A stretch of 45,238 nt of DNA, taken from positions 1 to 45,238 of the forward strand of contig JAJDTA010000038.1 of NCBI GenBank assembly GCA_022827405.1, read 5' to 3'. The translations under genes and the position numbers were made by a program. A model generated the notes under the pieces. It did not search any database. It was not told the origin of the DNA and was given only the letters and a program-made list of their open reading frames with translations. Position 1 is the stretch's first letter. The number at the start of each line of letters is the position of its first letter. Positions 44,670 through 45,238 of this stretch are shown here, in pieces. This DNA is from Acidimicrobiia bacterium. GTDB lineage: Bacteria; Actinomycetota; Acidimicrobiia; Acidimicrobiales; Bin134.

Positions 44670-45238
44670 TCATACCACCCGCGACGGGGTGGTGAACGAA
44701 GTGCGGTGGTCGAGCTTGAGACTGTTGGTTAGCTCGAGATTGGCCCTGAGGGGGAGATCCGTCGACGACCGCCCCACCATCACCTCGATGTCGCCCTCCT
44801 CCACCACCAATTCGAAGTCGCGGTTCAGAAAGGCGAGCTGGCTGGTGTCGAATTCAAACTCGACACGGCAGCTCTCGCCGGGGTCAAGCGACACCCGATG
44901 GAATCCGGCCAGTTGGCGCACGGGCCGGGTGACCGAGCCGACCACGTCTCTCACATAGAGCTGCACCACCTCGTCTCCGGCGCAATCGCCGGTGTTCTTC
45001 ACCCCACAGCCGACCACAACCACATCGCCCGCGGGGGCGCTGGCGTCCGACAAGGTGAGATCGCTGATCTCGAATGCGGTGTAGGAGCGACCGTGGCCGA
45101 ATGCCCAGACCGGCTCACTTGAGCCGTCCACGTAGGCCCGGTCGGATGAGAATCCGCTGCCGTGCTTGTGGCCGTGATACGTGGGCGATGCCCCCACACC
45201 AGCCGGGAACGAAACGGGAAGCTTGCCCCCGGGGTTCA
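44670..45238 (-). CDS. Glycoside hydrolase family 3 beta-glucosidase, C-terminal part (truncated by window)
   Basis: The frame runs off the right edge; about 189 codons are visible. They contain NPGGKLPVSFP and VWAFGHGRSYTAFEISDL, the end of the GH3 C-terminal domain, and then the fibronectin-like domain (VVVVGCGVKNTGDCAGDEVVQLYV). The enzyme cleaves beta-linked glucosides, but the catalytic residues lie outside the window. Its stop TGA at 44670 directly abuts the Gfo/Idh start region, so the three genes form a sugar-use operon. Confidence 0.9.
   Translation of the reverse strand, partial: NPGGKLPVSFPAGVGASPTYHGHKHGSGFSSDRAYVDGSSEPVWAFGHGRSYTAFEISDLTLSDASAPAGDVVVVGCGVKNTGDCAGDEVVQLYVRDVVGSVTRPVRQLAGFHRVSLDPGESCRVEFEFDTSQLAFLNRDFELVVEEGDIEVMVGRSSTDLPLRANLELTNSLKLDHRTSFTTPSRVV

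Overview
The window is 45 kb of GC-rich DNA that reads as the genome of an actinomycete-type bacterium, probably an uncultured Acidimicrobiia-like lineage (the lineage is inference). The supporting signs are a DUF3499 protein, a secreted protein with resuscitation-promoting-factor (Rpf) domains, an F420-type LLM oxidoreductase, two bacterial P450s, many degradation-type CoA and amidohydrolase genes, and the frequent use of GTG and TTG starts with 1-11 bp gene overlaps. No rRNA, tRNA, IS element, phage gene or CRISPR array was found.

Layout. 1-348 is lower-GC DNA with a possible gene fragment running off the left edge. 349-1951 (minus) is a two-gene unit: a conserved GWTDGLPVVPPT-type protein followed by a UGSC-family selenoprotein whose in-frame TGA at 589-591 should encode selenocysteine. 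1979-10124 holds an SDR, a SnoaL-like protein, a complete branched-chain-amino-acid-type ABC transporter (livH, livM, livF, livG, lipoprotein receptor) and a P450 with its start codon in an inverted repeat. 10130-14912 (minus) is coxM-coxS-coxL with the form I CO dehydrogenase signature AYRCSFR, followed by an XdhC-YHS fusion. 15003-16442 carries a NYN-domain protein and a DyP peroxidase. 16559-19901 is a crotonase, acyl-CoA dehydrogenase and APH-like kinase unit, possibly for hydroxyacyl-CoA breakdown.

20005-22104 is a lower-GC patch with an orphan membrane protein and a DUF4143 ATPase whose promoter overlaps a perfect palindrome. 22120-23685 is an aquaporin plus ROK kinase pair. 23686-23979 is a hairpin-rich leader in front of an orphan xanthine-dehydrogenase-type large subunit, cupin and TauD dioxygenase operon, followed by a secreted protein with two Rpf-like domains, the first lacking its catalytic Glu. 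28779-29726 is the LLM oxidoreductase.

29729-35794 (minus) is a probable operon of three amidohydrolases, a P450, an iron superoxide dismutase and a small unknown protein. 35874-38289 carries DUF3499, a NicX/M29-like protein apparently lacking the iron ligands, and an aldo/keto reductase. 38284-41768 (minus) is a nucleoside salvage unit: adenosine kinase, purine nucleoside phosphorylase and a phosphopentomutase-like enzyme. 41881-45238 has a phytanoyl-CoA-dioxygenase-like protein and a sugar operon (GH3 glycosidase fragment, Gfo/Idh/MocA dehydrogenase, aldo/keto reductase).

Taken together, this is a metabolically versatile aerobic heterotroph region: uptake of small organic compounds, oxygenase-rich breakdown of unusual carbon skeletons, CO oxidation for supplementary energy, and nucleoside and sugar salvage. 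The most unusual items are the selenoprotein that standard gene calling would break in two, the tandem Rpf protein, the structured leader at 23761-23894, and the start-codon-sequestering inverted repeat of the first P450.
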